From the NCBI RefSeq assembly GCF_900090045.1, contig NC_041785.1, positions 930,001-994,000 on the forward strand: a DNA stretch of 64,000 nucleotides, in the 5' to 3' direction. Source of the DNA: Plasmodium malariae (taxonomy: Eukaryota; Apicomplexa; Aconoidasida; Haemosporida; Plasmodiidae). The translations under genes and the position numbers were made by a program. Shown piece by piece: positions 22,177 through 33,986 of this stretch. Each line of letters starts with the position of its first letter. Positions within the stretch are counted from its first letter, which is position 1. The notes under the pieces were generated by a model, which was given only the letters and a program-made list of their open reading frames with translations, was not told where the DNA came from and ran no database searches.

Positions 22177-25100
22177 ATGAAAGTGCAAAAGGATCCGTGT
22201 ATTCCCTTAAAACTGAGCGATGTATTTTCCCCAGAGAAACCTAGTGAATCCAAGTGCAATGGTAGGCAATTAGACAAAACAAATAAGGAAAAATTCAAAA
22301 AGAAATCATGGAGCATACTGAATAAATACAAAATAACAGAATTTAATAAAAGTGAAAAGAATGACATACGTATAAGAAACAAAATATTCGTTGAAAACAG
22401 AATAAATAAAGAGATAGGAGGACAGTCAAGTGATGATAGAAGAATAGAATTGTGTGATAGGAATAATGGAGACAGTTATGACCATAGTGAAAAAGTTAAA
22501 ACAAAGGTAGAAACAGAAAATAGAAATAATGCTTTAAAAGATTGTAAAAAAAGAAAGGTATATAAAAAAAGTAATTTATTAATAGCCAATGGAACAACAG
22601 GTATAATTGTTCATAATGGAATAATGTGTTTATCTATGAAAGGAATTCAACCATTTATTGTATCAAGTGTTAAGAAATCTTTTTGTATATATGATATGCA
22701 TAAGTTGAGAAAAGCATTTATTTCAGATTATTATTCAGAAGATATTAAAAATTTATATTTTGCCAAGAATTGTGTTTATGTAGTTTTTAATAAAAAAGTA
22801 TATAGAGTCAATGAAACTGGAGGTAGAAAAGTTTTCTTTTCAAATGATCATAAATATAACATCATTGACATTTTTGTTGTTACGGATTACTTATTAACAT
22901 ATAGCAAAAAAGAAATAATTTTATGGGATGACCAATGTAATGATGATGAAGCTTTTTCTGTGAGCAATTCATGCAGTGAGGATTCATCCCAGGAGGATGG
23001 ACACGGAGATAGAGATAAAGATGTGGAGAGAGATGGCGATAAGGTAGGAGAGCGAGAAGAAATTAAAGATGGAGAGAAATTGACAGTAAGGTAGGAGATC
23101 GAGATGACGATGAAGTAGGAGAACGGGATGGCAATAAAGATGGAGAGAGAGATAGCGATAAGGTAGGAGAGCAAGATAACGATAAGCATATAGAGGAAAA
23201 AGGGGATGATAGAAAAAATGAAAATGCATCTGAACAGTGCACCGGTAATGGAAAATTAAGCTGTCAGGGTGATGGTCAAGACGGTACATGGGCTTCAAAC
23301 AAATCATGCAAAGAAGGAAAAGAATTGATTGGAAAAAATAGTGTGAAAAAGAACAATGATTATGTATTCAAATGCATTTTACTGTTCGATGACAATTCCG
23401 ATGTTGAAATTAAATGTATTTATCATCCAGATGGATACATAAATAAAGTGATCATACTAACAAATGAGAATAAATTATATTTATATAATATTAATAAAGA
23501 GAAAATTATACATGAATATGTATCAATAAATAAGGTAAACTTTAATAAAGGTAAGTTCATCAAATTAATGTCAGGAACATTAAAAAGAGAAGAACTTTAT
23601 GTTGTTACATCAAATAATGAACTTTACATTATCAATATTGAAAAGGATGAAATAGTATATTCAAAAAATATACATATGAATGATGATACCATAACTTGTG
23701 TTAGTTTTTTTAATTATAAACATAATGGTGAAGAAATTTGTGCTGTTCTTCTTGGGACAGAACATGGGAAAATACTTATGATTAACTCAAAAAGTATTCA
23801 ATATTTTATTTTAAGAAATGTACATGATCATGTAAAAAATATTTTAATATCTCCACAAGGGTATATATATACTGCTGGCTATGATAATACGATTAATTTA
23901 CTAAACGTTAATAAAAGTACATTTACATTAGATATTATAAAGAAGAGAAATAGTTGTATTGGTATTATTAACAATATTAAATATATAGATGACGAACATT
24001 TCAAATTATTAGTATCAGCAAATATACCAGATAAAAAAGAAGGAAACTTATTTATCATATGTCCACATAACCCTGAACAAAATAAAGAATTTTCATGGAA
24101 TAAAAGAATAAACATTTTGGATAAAACTATAATCGATTTTGACATAAACACAAACAGACATTATGATTGGAATAATATTTTAATTTGCCTAAACAAGTTA
24201 GATCGTGTGTATTTAGCATCTTCATATAGAAAAACTGTAGCAAATGAGTACTTATTATTACCCTCGAATATTATGAACAAGCAGCAGAAGCAAATGAAAT
24301 CAAAAAATTTTATTAACAATGCTGATAATAATGGTGTTTTAAAGGATGACGCATGCGAAGATAACAATTTTATAGACGAGCATAATGATGATACAGAGGA
24401 ATATAAAATATATGATGAACATAACTCTTTTGATTATAATATCAACTTAAAAAAAATATATAAATATGCGACAAGTGTATTAATATCAACCTGTGGACAT
24501 ATAGGTATTGTTGGTTACAGCGATGGAGAAATTCATTCCTTTAATATGCAATCAACAACATATAGAAATGAGTATAAACTAAATAAGTACTCATTTAAAT
24601 CTAAGGCACATACAGATGGACTTATACTGAAATTGTATTTGTATGGTGTCAATTACTTCGTATCTGCTTCAAACAGCAGGGAGGATACCTGCCTCAGGGT
24701 TTGGAACATATACACTAGTGAACTCACATATTCTTACAATGTTAGAAGTGAGTACATTAACAGTTGTAGTAGTAATAGTATCGGAGGTAATGGCCTTGTC
24801 AATACCAGTAGTAACAGCGACGAGGTCAGTGAAGATATTTACATTTCCTCTTTCTATCATTTTAGCATCCTTACCGTTGTGTGTTTATCGAATAAGCACA
24901 TATTGATTGTGGATATTGAGCAAAAGTGCATTACGAGAAAATTTCGCTTTTCCTTTTCAGTTACTTACGTTACCTTTAGTAAAGATAATAGATTAATATT
25001 CTTTGCTTTAAATAATCATACCTTATTAATATATGAAATAATATCAAATACTTTTGTTGATTATTTATTATTTAAAAACGATATTATTTCAATGATTTAC

Positions 25101-26956
25101 AATGACATGTATTTACACACAGCACATAAAAATAACTATAATTTTTTAAATTCTTTTACGAATAAAAATTTATTTAATAATAATAAAAATAACTACTTTG
25201 TTAATGATTATAAATTAATTAATGCAATACCGATAGAAGATTTCTCAGATACCGACGACAATTATTTTTACAAGTGTACAAATTTAAAAGAACTAATTAA
25301 TATGAAGAATAATGACATAGACAACACGTATAATAACACTTTATGTCTGAATGAACAAAACAATGATAAAGATGCATCATTAAATGAAAAAGGGGGAAAT
25401 AATTATACGCATTTAATTCAGTCATATACGTCTAGAGAAAAACAAATTAATAAAAATTTATTAACAATGTCAGGATTTAATATGTCAAAAATTGCATATA
25501 TTATATTTTTAGATAAAATTAAGGAAAAATGTAAAGTTGAAGAAAATGTAAAAAGAAATGAACAAATCCCATTTTTTCTCACAGCCAAGTTAGAAAAAAA
25601 TATAGAATATGTAGATAATAAGGAAAAAGAATTCTTAGAAAATATCACAAAAAATGTTTTTAATAAAAGAGAACAAATAGAGGACCAAGAAGCTGAAGAA
25701 GAGAAACATGACGAAGCAACAGAAAAAGTGAACAACAGAAATGTTGTGAGAAAAAGACAAATTTTTAATAGGTATAAACCCCCCATGCCTTTATCTAAAC
25801 TTCAGGAAATTCTGGCGAAGAACGAGTTCTCTTACATCAGTAAGGATCAAAAAGAAAAATGAAACGGCCAAATGAAATGACCAAATGAAACGGCCAAATG
25901 AAATGACCAAATGAAACGGCCAAATGAAATGACCAAATGAAACGGCCAAATGAAACGGCCAAATGAAACGGCAACATGAAATAGCAAAAATGGACAGCAA
26001 CATGGGGCATCAAAACGAATGATAAGAACGAGGATATAACAAAGCGTCTCATGTTGCTTGTGCGTATATATATGTATATGTATGAACTTTTATATTTATT
26101 AATTCGTATTTATACATTTATTTTTAGACGTTCTGAAGTATCTCAAGAGTTTATCTCCGTCGGGTGTGCATTTTAACATCCTGTCTTTAAGTTCAAAGGA
26201 AGAGGTTACACATAAATATTTATATATATATACATATATACAAATATTCTAATTTTTTGCACACACCAAAATTTTGTACACAATATTATATATATATATA
26301 TATATTTATATAAGTTGTCACGTTATTATGTCCACAATCACATGCTTTATGGGGGTACACCCCTATTGGTTTTTTCCCTAATATTTTATAGCTGGAAAAT
26401 ATGATGAATTTCTTTATTTATCATGTCAAGACGAATGATAATATAGATTTAATTCAGGCGTATATTTTAATATTCCTAAAAGTAAGAAATTTATTTTTTA
26501 TTTATAAAATCGTATGTACCATAAACATACATATTATTATTGTAAAAATAATTCCCATATTAACATATTTTCTTTTGTTTGTTGTTTTTCTTTTTTTTTT
26601 TTCCTTTTTATTCCTTTTTTCCTTTTTTTTAATTACGTTTATATTTTCTTTTTAATTACGTTTGTATTTTCTTTTTATTACATTTATATTTTCTCATTAT
26701 TACATTTATATTTTTTTTTTATTACATTTATATTTCTTTTTTATTATCTTAATACTTTTTATTTCCTATTTTTCTTCTGTTCTGTTCTTTTTTTAAGGCT
26801 CACGGAAGAAGATTAATCAAAATAAAAGAAAAAAATTTAAGGAACACTACCAATGTGTTACTTCAGGAAATTCAAGGAAGCTGGTCGAATATTAATTTTT
26901 TATTTGAAAATATAATTTTTTTTATCAAGTTTTTGACAAATATACAATTAGAATAA
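22177..26956 (+). CDS. UTP21: Utp21/WDR36 (SSU processome WD40 protein), four exons, frameshifted in exon 1
   Basis: Exons: 22177-25839, 26128-26204, 26392-26481, 26798-26956. The small C-terminal exons match the Utp21 domain: after the N-terminal half of that domain (MSGFNMSKI...FFLTAKLEKN) come NVLKYLKSLSPSGVHFNIL, then NDNIDLIQAYILIFLK, then the final AHGRRLIKI exon. All joins keep phase. The body is beta-propeller-like, e.g. FIVSSVKKSFCIYDMHKL, an early Utp21 signature, and TCLRVWNIYTSEL. Utp21 is a tandem WD40 part of the U3 snoRNP/UTP-B complex needed for 18S rRNA maturation. The frame breaks at about 23071-23092 inside an acidic GD/GER repeat: the first frame stops at 23094 and the protein continues one frame over. 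Restoring one base would give about 1,329 residues. Read as a sequence error or repeat indel rather than an intron because the stretch is purine-rich with no T tract. Confidence 0.9.
25859..25988. repeat. 13-bp tandem array inside Utp21 intron 1
   Basis: About nine clear copies of a 13-bp unit alternate between ATGAAACGGCCAA and ATGAAATGACCAA, with a decayed tail. The array starts 19 bp after the donor at 25840. It is purine-rich and higher in G+C than normal intron DNA here. Confidence 0.92.
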
Positions 26957-27153
26957 TATACCGTAAGACGATCATCTAACTATTTTTTTTTTTTTACCAC
27001 ATAATTTGTTACTGCTTTTGTTTTTTTTTTTTTTTTTAATTTGTTCGCTCTTTTAAATTAATTTTTGAGTATTTATATTAGTTCAAATAGTTCTCTTCAA
27101 GTTCGATAAGTATGCAATGATTAATTCAGAATTAGAGCGCAAAGAGGAAAAAT

Positions 27154-27647
27154 ATGCAAGTAAAATTTATTAGTGCATTATTTTTAATCGACATAATTTT
27201 TGTTATATATCACGAATGTTGTATTTGACATATGACTGCATGTCTAAATACAGGATGTCACTTATAAAAAGAATGTGTTTTACTTTCATTTTCCAAGGGG
27301 TATATTTGTCTACATTTTTAATTATAGATAACTTTATTTTATTTTTTTTGTAAAAATACAATTTTTAATTAGATCTTTTTAACATATTGCAGTTTTGAAT
27401 TATATATATATATATATAGAACAAATAAAATTATTAAGAATTATTTATTAAAAAGTGTTTGAAAATTACAAGAATTCAACAAGGTTATGTAAATATACAT
27501 TTAAATGAGTGCTATAACTCGTTCATGTTTATTTATGAATATAACTTAGTTGCTTTAAATTCTTATAAAAAAATTCAGACATTTTTTCCATTATATGTTA
27601 GGAAATTACCCAATGGTGCATTGTTCATACAATACAAACAATATTAA
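27154..27647 (+). CDS. Predicted small protein, three exons, 86 residues
   Basis: I propose exons 27154-27159 (ATGCAA), 27254-27299 and 27439-27647. Donors are CAA|GTAAAA and AGGG|GTATAT; acceptors are AATACAG and ATTAAG. The join keeps phase and totals 261 nt. The protein begins MQDVTYKKNVFYFHFPRE and ends KLPNGALFIQYKQY. It has mixed composition (His, Pro, Cys, Arg, Gly) unlike the Phe/Tyr/Ile translations of spacer DNA, which is the main reason to believe it. No signal peptide or recognised domain. The second acceptor lacks a long T tract, and the six-base first exon is the weakest part. It sits between Utp21 (same strand) and a convergent small gene. Confidence 0.42.
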
Positions 27648-27962
27648 AAATAAGAAAAAAAATACATGTACATAAATATATACATATATATATATATATA
27701 TGCTCTTGTTAACTCTACGTTCAGATGATATGTAATAAATTGTCAAAATACACTTTTCTATTCCCATTATTTCCATATACATTTATTAAGTTAAAAAGAG
27801 CGTTCGTGATTTTCCAGCAAATTGGTCTTCATAAAATTTTGATGTACTATATAAAAAAAAAAAAAAAAAATATGTACAAATTTTTGTTTTAATATATAAT
27901 AAGTTATTATCACCCGGACACCACACGGTAAAAGGGATGTGTTTCCATAAGAAAGTAAATAT
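27648..27962. other. Convergent spacer
   Basis: A 315-bp AT-rich gap between the 3' ends of two small convergent genes, with a TA tract near 27690 and a poly(A) run near 27855-27870. Nothing else is visible. Confidence 0.5.
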
Positions 27963-28663
27963 TCATATTAGCTCATGCATATATAAACATATTATTTTTC
28001 CTTTATTTTTTCTTTTACGCTGTTGTTGGTTAGCATCGATTACTCTTTGAATTTCTGACAAGTTATAGTTCTCTGGATTAAACCTAAAATTGTCAATTTT
28101 AATTTATTACACTTACAGTCTACATTATATATATATATGTATATGTATATACGAATAAGTCAAATGAAGAAAAATGGACTAGCCAAAATGATTAATATTT
28201 ACTAAAATAAAAATAACTAAAATTTTTTTTTTTTTTTAAAATAGCTACTTGAAAACTTTGGAGTTTTGCATTTCGATTTCAATCAGAGGCTCCTCATTAT
28301 AACTGAATTTAGAAGGAAGAATAAATAAAATGATAGTGAAAGAATATTGTATAGTCAAAATAACTAGACAAAAGGCAGTACACGCAAAGGAGTTAAACCT
28401 TTATATGTTGAAAGGTTACGTGCTCAGTGATGTAAGCACCGCTACTTTCTCTTATTTTATATCAAATTTGTTTTATCTCTTAACTCGATTAGCTCTAATT
28501 TATATTCTAAATTAAGAAATTTGTCTTTTTTCTGCTCTGCTTCAATATGATGAATTAATGTTCGGCAATTATCATTGTAGGAACCACAAGGATTATATTT
28601 TATGTTAATTCTTTTTATATATGCCAGAAAATTTACTTTAGGGAAAAAGTTAAATTTAGGCAT
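27963..28663 (-). CDS. Predicted mitochondrial ribosomal protein of the L51/S25/CI-B8 fold (mL43-like), three exons
   Basis: Exons: 28663-28485, 28302-28249 and 28083-27963, joined at GAGTTAAG and AAGTAGCT donors and TTCAG and TTTTAG acceptors; total 354 nt, 117 residues, in phase. The first exon reads MPKFNFFPKVNFLAYIKRIN then IKYNPCGSYNDNCRTLIHHI, resembling the thioredoxin-like L51/S25/CI-B8 family, where a short strand is followed by a Cys/Gly loop, an Arg and a helix. Later parts (DYNEEPLIEIEMQNSKVFK and FNPENYNLSEIQRVIDANQQ) fit a strand and C-terminal helix. In that family mL43 or mL53 of the mitochondrial large subunit are the closest in size and layout. The gene structure is fairly convincing; the family call is an inference from pattern only. 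Confidence 0.55.
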
Positions 28664-29627
28664 TATTTATATATAAAATTAAACTTGCAAAATTGCAAAA
28701 AATAATGCAATAAATAAAGATGATAAATGATAATATCAAATAATATTCACAAAATATGAAAAATAGCAGAAAATGTTTAAAGGATAGATGAATACATGTA
28801 TATTTTGAAATACAGCGTATTAAGAAAAAATAAATATACTTTTTATATAATTTAAAAAAATAACGAAATAAGGCGGAATAAAGCGAAACAAAATAAAATA
28901 AAAACGAATAGAATAGAATAAAATAAAACCACATAAAACAAAATTAAATAACCTAAAAAGTGATTATGCACATATATTAATAATTTACACTAAAAAAATG
29001 AAACGAAAATGTATGTATATAAATAATAGAAAAAAAAAAATGCCCCGAGGTTATGGGAAAAGAGATATACAGATAAAATATTAAAAATAAAACGAGTAAC
29101 CTTTTAAAATTGATTGAACTTTAATTTAAAAACAAAAAAAAAACAAATAATAATAATATTTATAAAGGAAAAAAAAAAAAAAAAAAAAGAGTATACATTC
29201 AACACATTTTTTCCATTAAAAATATTATTTCTTAAATTTACTTTAAATTTTTATTTCTTTTCCATTTATGTAAATGCCTTAAAACAAAAATATTTTAGGC
29301 AGGGCAATCTTTTAAAGTTATGGTTTATGAAACTTTAGATTGAGAATACGTTTTCAAATATATAGCTTTGATGTAGGTCGTTCTTAATTTGCTGGATATT
29401 TTTACATAAGTTATCATCTCTTTCGACTTAATGCAAAAATGAAAAATTTCGTACGTATGTTTAGGTGTGTTTAAACATATGTTGAAGCAGAATTCCATAA
29501 CCCTTAAAGGTGACCTTACACATATATTTATGTTTATACGTACGTAAAAACACGTACATATATATGTATATATATGCATATGTACGTATGTTCATATCCA
29601 TGCAAGAACCACTAATAAGGTATAGCT
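28664..29627. other. Intergenic spacer
   Basis: Spacer between two minus-strand genes: promoter of the small mL43-like gene and 3' UTR of the SNF2 gene. It contains A-rich AATAAAA-type runs (28860-28960) and a poly(A) tract near 29168-29190. No supported gene. Confidence 0.5.
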
Positions 29628-32330
29628 TCAAAGTAGCTCTGTTTTATACTTCTTGCTTAAAAGGTTTGGAGAGGTACTACTTGAAGAACAGTCATTTGTA
29701 GGTGTTTCGTGTAACCTTTTTTTGGTAGATTTTGTAACGCTTAATTTTTCTACAGACTTATCACTAGACTTGAAGAAGTCCCTTATATCTCTATCCTTTT
29801 TATTTTGATTTGTACTATCAAATGGTTTATATTCAGATGATCTTCTTCTAACCTTGGGGGTATTAACTAATGAAGTTGGATATGATTTATTTGTATCATT
29901 TGTTAAATCTAACATAAACTTATCAAATTTATTTACTTCCTTTACATTTAGGGAATCCTCCATACCATTTAGTGCAGTAGTTAAAGTATTCCATTTTCTG
30001 TTAATAATTTTCCATACAATTTCATCAATAGTATTTTGTGCAATTAGATAATGAATATTCACATTTTCATGAGATGTACCTATTCTATGTGCTCGATCTT
30101 CTGCTTGTATAATTTGACCAGGTACCCAATACAACTCACCAAATACTACAGTATTAGCTGCTGTTAAATTTAAACCTATTCCACATGCGGTTAGAGATAA
30201 TAATGCGATTTTCACATTTTCATCATTTTGAAAACTTTTAATATAAATTTCTCTTTTTTCTATTGGTGTTAATCCATCCACTCGTATGAATATGGTTTTT
30301 TTTTCCTTTAAAAATTGATCTATTTCATCCATTACTAGTTTATGATGACAAAATAGTAAAAATTTAATATCAGCATCAATTAAATAGGAAATATATTCTT
30401 TTATTGCTTTAACTTTAGCATATCCAGTCATCTTAAACAAATGAGATATGGATATATTTTCATCATCTGCACCATTACCCGAATTGGAATTGTTTAAGTT
30501 TGATAGATGTATATCATCAAAATCATCTATATTGATATTTTTCTTTGTTTCTAATTTTTTGTAGTAATTTAAAATTTCTCCTAATTCTTTGGGTGGTATT
30601 TCTACAGGAATTTTGGACCTTAATTTTTCAGGTAATTCTTTTAATACATCTTTTTTTAATCTTCGTATCATAATTGTATTGGTTAAAAATAAATGTAATT
30701 CTTCAGTATGTTTACATCCCACATATTCAATTTTCCTCGTATATATATTTTTGTCTTTAAAACAATATCTTTCACAAAACTCATTATAATTAAACAGGTT
30801 TGGAATTATACTTGACACCTGTTCATACAACTCAGAGGGTTTGTTTAATGCAGGAGTACCTGACAATAAAACACACCTTTTAGCATTTTTTATAATAGGT
30901 GTTATTGCTTTTGTTCTTTTCGAAAAAGAATTTTTCAAATAATGAGATTCATCACAAACTATGCAGTTATACTTGTTTTGATATTTATCATTTTTCGTTA
31001 TTAATTCATATGAAATTATGATCATCTTACAATGACGTGGTATTTCAGCTTTTCCACTTTTAACAACACATATATGTTCTTCATGTATTAAATGAGATAG
31101 CCATCTTAAAGCTTGATCTTTCCATTGAAATCGGATAGAAGAGGGACATACGACAATAAATGGCCATTCTTTATGATAGAAAGCCATCAAAGCTAATGCC
31201 TGCAATGTTTTTCCTAACCCCATTTCATCACCTATTAATACTCTTCCATTTTTTTTTAATCCAAAATAAACACCTTCTCTTTGAAAATTTTTTAATTCTA
31301 CATTTAACTTTTCACCTATTAACACATCTAATTTGTCATAATGTTCTTTTGTATATGCACATAAAGTATTCGTTAATATATTTGCAGTAATTTCTGATAT
31401 TTTTTTAGGTTCTGAAAATTTAGAATAATTTTTAAAACATTTTAGTAAAAAATTAGGAATAGTCTGTACACCCCCTAATATGGTACACTTTTCTTTCAAA
31501 TTATTTAAAACGTATTCATATTTATCTGATTCAAATGTAATACAAGAGTTATTATTCACTTTTTTTATAGTAGGATTAAATTCAGATAAAATTTTAAAGA
31601 GTTCTTTTGAAACAAAATTTTTAAAATTTATAAATTTTCTATTACTATTATTATCTTTTTGTACAATTTTAAAGCTGTCACCACTAAATATTTCAAATGC
31701 AACTACTATATCTAATTCTACTTTCTCTTCTTTCTGATTATAAAGATCATTTATTTCTTTCATTATGTTCTGCTCATAATTTCTATATTCGCTGCTGTTC
31801 ATCTTGCCTACAATCTTTTCCCCCTCACTGCACCCATTAACACCACTGAGATTACTATTACTGCCATTATTCCTACTGATACTATTCCTATTATCATTCC
31901 CATTATTGTTTTCATTACTCTTACAATTACTGTTACTGTTACTATTACCATTAATGTTATGGTTAATGATATGATTATTCTTACCGTTACTCTTACTACG
32001 ACTGCTACAATTATTGTTGTAGTTTCCATTCCTGCTTTTATCAGCGGAGGAGATGTATTTACAACCCGCCCTTTCGTAGTAGTTACTACAGTTAGTATTA
32101 TTTTCATGCGTATTATTATTGCTTGAATGTTGCTCACTGTTAAGATTAATATCAATCATATTATCAGTTTCATTACTTTCCCCTTCTCTTTGTAGTATAT
32201 AGTTTTTAAATTGAATTAATGAACCAGTAGGTTTATCTAGATTTTTAACCCATGTAACATATGACTTGTGTTTTTCAAAAACTTCTTGAAAAGTCTTTCC
32301 ATTATATTTTCCAAAATTAAAAACCTCCAT
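29628..32330 (-). CDS. SNF2-family helicase, SMARCAL1/HARP-like
   Basis: Single exon, 900 residues from the ATG at 32330 (MEVFNFGKYNGKTFQEVFEK). The frame is open five codons further, but no earlier ATG is present. Helicase motifs are complete: Walker A GDEMGLGKT (367-375), DESH box (460-463), LLSGTPALNKPSE, a late LTACGIGLNLTAA and QAEDRAHRIG (742-751). The spacing between lobes is short, as in SMARCAL1-like annealing helicases rather than Swi2/Snf2 remodelers with large inserts. Residues about 210-300 may be a divergent HARP-like module preceding the ATPase; that is an inference. The N-terminal FGKYNGKTFQEV motif followed by YVTWV resembles a small module found on some nucleic-acid enzymes. 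Residues about 60-170 are Asn/Ser-rich and low complexity. Probable role: replication-fork or DNA-repair ATPase in the nucleus. Confidence 0.88.
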   Translation of the reverse strand: MEVFNFGKYNGKTFQEVFEKHKSYVTWVKNLDKPTGSLIQFKNYILQREGESNETDNMIDINLNSEQHSSNNNTHENNTNCSNYYERAGCKYISSADKSRNGNYNNNCSSRSKSNGKNNHIINHNINGNSNSNSNCKSNENNNGNDNRNSISRNNGSNSNLSGVNGCSEGEKIVGKMNSSEYRNYEQNIMKEINDLYNQKEEKVELDIVVAFEIFSGDSFKIVQKDNNSNRKFINFKNFVSKELFKILSEFNPTIKKVNNNSCITFESDKYEYVLNNLKEKCTILGGVQTIPNFLLKCFKNYSKFSEPKKISEITANILTNTLCAYTKEHYDKLDVLIGEKLNVELKNFQREGVYFGLKKNGRVLIGDEMGLGKTLQALALMAFYHKEWPFIVVCPSSIRFQWKDQALRWLSHLIHEEHICVVKSGKAEIPRHCKMIIISYELITKNDKYQNKYNCIVCDESHYLKNSFSKRTKAITPIIKNAKRCVLLSGTPALNKPSELYEQVSSIIPNLFNYNEFCERYCFKDKNIYTRKIEYVGCKHTEELHLFLTNTIMIRRLKKDVLKELPEKLRSKIPVEIPPKELGEILNYYKKLETKKNINIDDFDDIHLSNLNNSNSGNGADDENISISHLFKMTGYAKVKAIKEYISYLIDADIKFLLFCHHKLVMDEIDQFLKEKKTIFIRVDGLTPIEKREIYIKSFQNDENVKIALLSLTACGIGLNLTAANTVVFGELYWVPGQIIQAEDRAHRIGTSHENVNIHYLIAQNTIDEIVWKIINRKWNTLTTALNGMEDSLNVKEVNKFDKFMLDLTNDTNKSYPTSLVNTPKVRRRSSEYKPFDSTNQNKKDRDIRDFFKSSDKSVEKLSVTKSTKKRLHETPTNDCSSSSTSPNLLSKKYKTELL

Positions 32331-33815
32331 TTTGTTAATACACAATTTTTTAATGTATTTATGCCCCTTCAGATGTTATGTTAAATGGATTTATATAAGG
32401 ACATTTAACGCACTTCCAAATAAGAGATATTTACTCCTTTTTACGTTTAACTTATTTTGATTTACTCCTTTATTTATTTCGCTTCTTATTCAGTTTGTTC
32501 CTTCTTATACTGTGCGCTTTTTTTATATTTTGTAACGATAATACTCACGCATATACATGTATATATGTATATACGTGTATATACGTATATGCGTGTATAT
32601 ATATATTATATGAATAAATATATTGTGCATATAATTTATTTTTTACGCATGTTTTCTCTTCTATTTTTGGGAGGTTATGCATACGCGCAAAATATTTTTC
32701 CATGTATATCTTTTACATAGCTTTTAAAATTAAGTGCATTCCTTAATATTATGTTACACGTTTTCGTATGTAATTAAGACATATGCATATTTTATGCATA
32801 TCTATTATGTATATATACTATACATACATACGTGCATACTTCATAACATACGTAAAGCACATAAAGCGCTCAGAGCGAACAAAGAGCACTCGTATATGTG
32901 TTATTCATTTTTACCCACTTAACTATTCCTGAAATTAAAATTAAAGTGGCATAAGAAGATTATGCTATATTTTTTTGTTTCGATAAATTTTTTACTTTTT
33001 AAGAAAAAAAAAAAAAAAAATTAAATTCCTCTTGGGAAGAATTTCACGCAAAATTATCTCTTAAATATAACGATGCAATACATGAGTTGTTTTTTTTTCC
33101 TTTTTTTTTTTTTTTTTGTTTCTTTTTTTTATTTATTTTTCTTCATTTTTTTATTTATTTTTCTTCTTTTTTTTCATTTTTTATCTTTTTTATTTACTAT
33201 TTCCGCACTTTCACACTATAACCGTATTAAGAGAAAAATAAAAAAGAAATAATTACATTTTTACGCTTTGCAATTTTATATAAAAGCTTTTAAAATGTAA
33301 AATTTACATTTTGTTTTACATGGGTATGATTTACGCTGTTTTGTTTTCACATAAATTTTTAAAATAAATGAATATTTATAAAAAAATTTAACACTCAGAA
33401 TGTATAAAGCTGTTAAAAATATTGCGTTGACTATTGTTCAGAAGGGAAAAAAGAAAAATTAAGACAAAAAATTATAAAACGGTACATTTGTGGGAAATAT
33501 TGTATATTACTGCAAATATATGTACGTATATATGCATGTATATATAATAGATATATATATACATGTTTGTATATTTTAAAAGTTTCCTTTACATAAATAA
33601 TAGCAGAATAAGGGAAAACAAAAACATATATTATCATAAGCGGAATTGAAAATATACGTGTATATACGTAATTTCAAATTGTTATATGCATATATATGCA
33701 AGTGCGCAGGTGTACAGTTATGCAATAGTAAAAATTAATCGGTGAAAGACAAATAACAAGTGGATGTTATTTCTACCAGTAGGAAAACATCATATAAACA
33801 TATGCATACATATAT

Positions 33816-33851
<36 letters not shown>

Positions 33852-33986
33852 CAACGAAGTAGCTGCAAGTATAATTACATTAATGTTTTGCTTTTACAAA
33901 ATGGTGGATAGGTACATTATTATCGAGGAGAAGTAAAAACATTAAAACGCAGATCATATTTCATAATTTAAACCATATGTGAAGTA
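32331..33986. other. Intergenic spacer
   Basis: A 1.66-kb spacer between two minus-strand genes, holding the SNF2 promoter. It has poly(A) near 33003-33020, a T-rich block from about 33090 to 33195 with repeated TTTATTTATTTTTCTTC, and a (TA)n tract near 33818-33850. Short frames are microsatellite translations. No supported gene. Confidence 0.5.

Noticed and set aside
33901..33936. Plus-strand ATG reading MVDRYIIIEEK with a GTAAAA donor after it
   Set aside because: It resembles a first exon, but no matching downstream exon can be placed; the minus-strand DUF4211-like gene starts 51 bp on.
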